Positions 5,211 through 5,732 of a stretch of DNA of 5,732 nt are shown piece after piece. The stretch is taken from contig URSN01000116.1 in NCBI GenBank assembly GCA_900550525.1, positions 1 to 5,732 of the forward strand, in the 5' to 3' direction. Made by a program: the position numbers and the translations under genes. This stretch comes from an uncultured Eubacteriales bacterium (GTDB taxonomy: Bacteria > Bacillota > Clostridia > Christensenellales > CAG-138). The notes beneath the pieces are model-generated. The model saw nothing but the letters and a program-made list of their open reading frames with translations. It did not search any database and had not been told where the DNA came from. Positions within the stretch are counted from its first letter, which is position 1. Each line of letters starts with the position of its first letter.

Positions 5211-5732
5211 TCAGGGCGCGGGGGTGCCGGTGGGCACGCTCGCCTCGGCGGTGATGTATTCGGCAAAGGCGTACGCCTTCTTGCCGGTGCGGGCGACCTC
5301 GATATAATAGAAGCTGTCGCCGGCGCTGTTGGTGTACTGGAAGTAGATGTACACCGGCTCGCCCTGCTCGACCTGGCCGACCTTGTTGCCGTCGTCGGAG
5401 AGGTCGGGCGCGCTGCGCAGCGCCACGAGCGAGGCGCGCACCTCGCCGCCCACCGCGCCGCTGGGCACGGACGTGGTGATGGGTTCCGGCGTGGAGGTAT
5501 CCACGTCCACAAACCGCTTGGCGATGTAGCCGTACAGCTTGAGCTTGACCACCTGCACATAGTAATAGTCGCCGCTCTCGCCGTAGACCTTGAGGTTGGT
5601 GCCCTTGACGTACTTGTCGATGAGGCGGCCCTCCGTGCTCGGCGCGGCGCGCATGGCCACGCCGGCGGCGTTGCGCTTGCCGTCGAGCGCGCTGCGCTCC
5701 TCGTCGGGCGTGGGCGTGCGCACGGTATCCGG
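5211..5732 (-). CDS. Protein with two bacterial SH3-like (SH3b) repeats (5' end cut by window edge)
   Basis: The last 173 residues of a protein whose N-terminus lies beyond the right edge. Two SH3b-type repeats are visible. The first (about 18-76) contains GVAMRAAPS, a KGTNLKVYGESGDYYYVQV-like core and GYIAKRFVDV. The second (about 93-160) contains VALRSAPDLS, EQGEPVYIYF, SFYYIEV and AYAFAEYI. A Thr/Pro-rich linker separates them (78-92), and the C-terminus is a short Pro/Thr tail. Such repeats in Firmicutes are mostly found in exported proteins that bind peptidoglycan or other wall material. I infer an extracellular role, but the signal peptide and any catalytic domain would be outside the window. 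Residues 1-15 (PDTVRTPTPDEERSA) read as linker, so the GTG at 5723 is unlikely to be the true start. Terminator at 5164-5195. Confidence 0.85.
   Translation of the reverse strand, partial: PDTVRTPTPDEERSALDGKRNAAGVAMRAAPSTEGRLIDKYVKGTNLKVYGESGDYYYVQVVKLKLYGYIAKRFVDVDTSTPEPITTSVPSGAVGGEVRASLVALRSAPDLSDDGNKVGQVEQGEPVYIYFQYTNSAGDSFYYIEVARTGKKAYAFAEYITAEASVPTGTPAP

Noticed and set aside
1..5732. CRISPR arrays, transposon ends, tRNA genes, riboswitches
   Set aside because: No regularly spaced repeats, transposase motifs, cloverleaf-like sequences or known riboswitch cores were seen, and nearly all of the sequence is accounted for by the five genes.

Overview
This is a GC-rich window that looks like a chromosomal segment from a high-GC member of the Clostridia or a related Firmicutes lineage. 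The clues are strong AGGAGG-type ribosome binding sites, a TGS/SAD-domain nucleoside kinase, a TIGR01906-type (Lit-like) membrane protein, an LCP-family envelope enzyme and a bacterial SH3-repeat protein. The lineage is inferred from gene content; no taxonomic marker is present. I see no mobile element, phage gene, CRISPR array, tRNA or rRNA.

Layout. Positions 1-3587 hold a leftward (minus-strand) gene set read in the order nucleoside kinase (1881-3587), TIGR01906/DUF1461 membrane protein (1115-1804), then tsaD (1-926, cut by the window edge). A plausible extended -10 promoter lies at 3641-3669. The only long gap in this set is 76 nt and carries a very GC-rich inverted repeat. The 188 nt between the membrane-protein stop and the tsaD start are not ordinary spacer. 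They are an open continuation of the membrane-protein frame behind a single TAG codon, and this frame ends in a TGA that overlaps the tsaD GTG.

Positions 3588-3803 are a divergent intergenic region. The LCP gene then runs rightward (3804-5132). Its best start is a GTG placed 8 nt after a strong AAAGGAGG, not the upstream ATGs. It converges on a leftward SH3-domain gene (5211 to beyond the right edge). A strong hairpin plus T-tract at 5164-5195 is oriented as the terminator of the SH3 gene.

Working together: three of the five genes (Lit-like membrane protein, LCP enzyme, SH3 protein) point to the cell envelope. The other two are housekeeping: a nucleoside kinase and the tRNA t6A-modification enzyme. 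Most of the window is ordinary. The item most worth a second look is the amber codon followed by a 63-codon in-frame tail with coding-like composition between the Lit-like gene and tsaD. I did not find a convincing new multi-gene system.
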